Of a stretch of 64,000 nucleotides of DNA, positions 63,665 through 64,000 are shown one piece after another (within the stretch, counting starts at the first letter, position 1; each line of letters begins with the position of its first letter). The stretch is from Pseudoduganella guangdongensis (GTDB lineage Bacteria > Pseudomonadota > Gammaproteobacteria > Burkholderiales > Burkholderiaceae_D). The notes under the pieces were generated by a model, which saw only the letters and a program-made list of their open reading frames with translations, did not search any database and was not told the DNA's origin. Made by a program: the position numbers and the translations under genes. The DNA is taken from positions 124,001 to 188,000 of the forward strand of contig NZ_WWCJ01000004.1 in NCBI RefSeq assembly GCF_009857475.1, read 5' to 3'.

Positions 63665-64000
63665 TGGAGTTATACATCCTGCTGGCGCTGGCCGCCGTCA
63701 TCATCATCCTGCAAATCGTCGCGCTGTTGCGCAGCCGTGGCGGCGACGTGGCCGACCAGCTGGACCGGGTGGAGCGCGAAGTGCGCCTGCAGCTGCAGGC
63801 CACCGCCCAGGCGCAGCGCCAGGAAATGGGCAATATGCTGGCGCAGTCGCACGCCGCCACCGTGCAGCAGCTGGAAACCATGCGGCGCCAGATCGAGGTG
63901 CTGACCGAATCGAACACGCGCCGCTTGCTGGAAGTGCGCGTGGCGCTGGAAACCAAGATGCGCGAGCTGCAAGCCGATAACGGCGCGCGGCTGGAGGAAA
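63664..64000 (+). CDS. rmuC: DNA recombination protein RmuC, 5' part, cut by the window end
   Basis: The first 112 residues: one N-terminal membrane helix (Ile-Leu-Leu-Ala-Leu-Ala-Ala-Val-Ile-Ile-Ile-Leu) then a long Gln/Glu/Arg-rich coiled coil with Thr-Glu-Ser-Asn-Thr-Arg-Arg-Leu-Leu-Glu-Val-Arg. This matches the N-terminal part of RmuC, which limits inverted-repeat rearrangement. The nuclease-like domain lies outside the window. Overlaps the globin stop. Confidence 0.85.
   Translation, partial: MELYILLALAAVIIILQIVALLRSRGGDVADQLDRVEREVRLQLQATAQAQRQEMGNMLAQSHAATVQQLETMRRQIEVLTESNTRRLLEVRVALETKMRELQADNGARLEE

Overview
The window looks like the chromosome of a betaproteobacterium of the Oxalobacteraceae (Massilia / Duganella / Janthinobacterium group). 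This is inferred from the high GC content, the gene families and some familiar gene orders (fkpB-ispH, coaBC-dut, ribF-ileS-lspA, cysTWA-cysB, prkA-yeaH-spoVR). No sequence search was run. There is no prophage, integrase, insertion sequence or CRISPR array. Nearly all of it is ordinary chromosomal coding sequence, with one initiator tRNA gene and one decayed gene.

Layout. 1-5.2 kb: end of fkpB, ispH, and a branched-chain amino acid ABC transporter (livHMGF) without a binding-protein gene. 5.3-7.9 kb (minus): a PLP dehydratase, an ornithine-cyclodeaminase-family dehydrogenase and a YheO/DauR-type regulator, probably one operon. 7.9-13.1 kb: small hypothetical gene, phasin, DMT exporter, nitroreductase, a penicillin-binding endopeptidase, an IclR regulator, diacylglycerol kinase. 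13.2-27.4 kb: sulfate assimilation transport, split in two. The sulfate-binding protein is at 13.2 kb and cysT-cysW-cysA-cysB at 23.4-27.2 kb. Between them lie a serine hydrolase, a small Cys-rich protein, a TonB-dependent receptor, a hybrid histidine kinase, an HD-GYP protein and a modular secreted glycoside hydrolase. A frameshifted chemoreceptor remnant follows cysB and faces an intact chemoreceptor.

29-36 kb: secreted esterase, aldo-keto reductase, pyrD, an M20 peptidase, the two N-degron aminoacyl transferases bpt and aat with a Nudix hydrolase, and tRNA-fMet with its own promoter and terminator. 36-44 kb: a TipAL-type MerR regulator with a typical 19-bp-spacer promoter, alkA and an EamA transporter, xdhC, a two-gene unit with an M48-like protein lacking its first zinc-binding His, dut, coaBC, lspA. 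44-52 kb: ileS, ribF, and an energy-transduction cluster tonB-exbB-exbD-exbD followed by a TPR protein. 52-57 kb: the prkA-yeaH-spoVR stress operon. 57-64 kb: adenine deaminase, an FtsX/YbbP-like permease, a two-component pair whose kinase has the six-helix sensor of the CqsS/LqsS/JqsS quorum-sensing kinases, a divergent truncated haemoglobin, and the start of rmuC.

The most interesting part is 60.9-63.7 kb. A CqsS-like kinase with a structurally unusual response regulator, and no autoinducer synthase in view, shares its upstream region with a truncated haemoglobin. That region holds a perfect FNR-type dyad (TTGAT-N4-ATCAA). Also worth a look are the dehydratase / OCD pair, the M48 pseudo-protease and the hairpin in the leader of livH.
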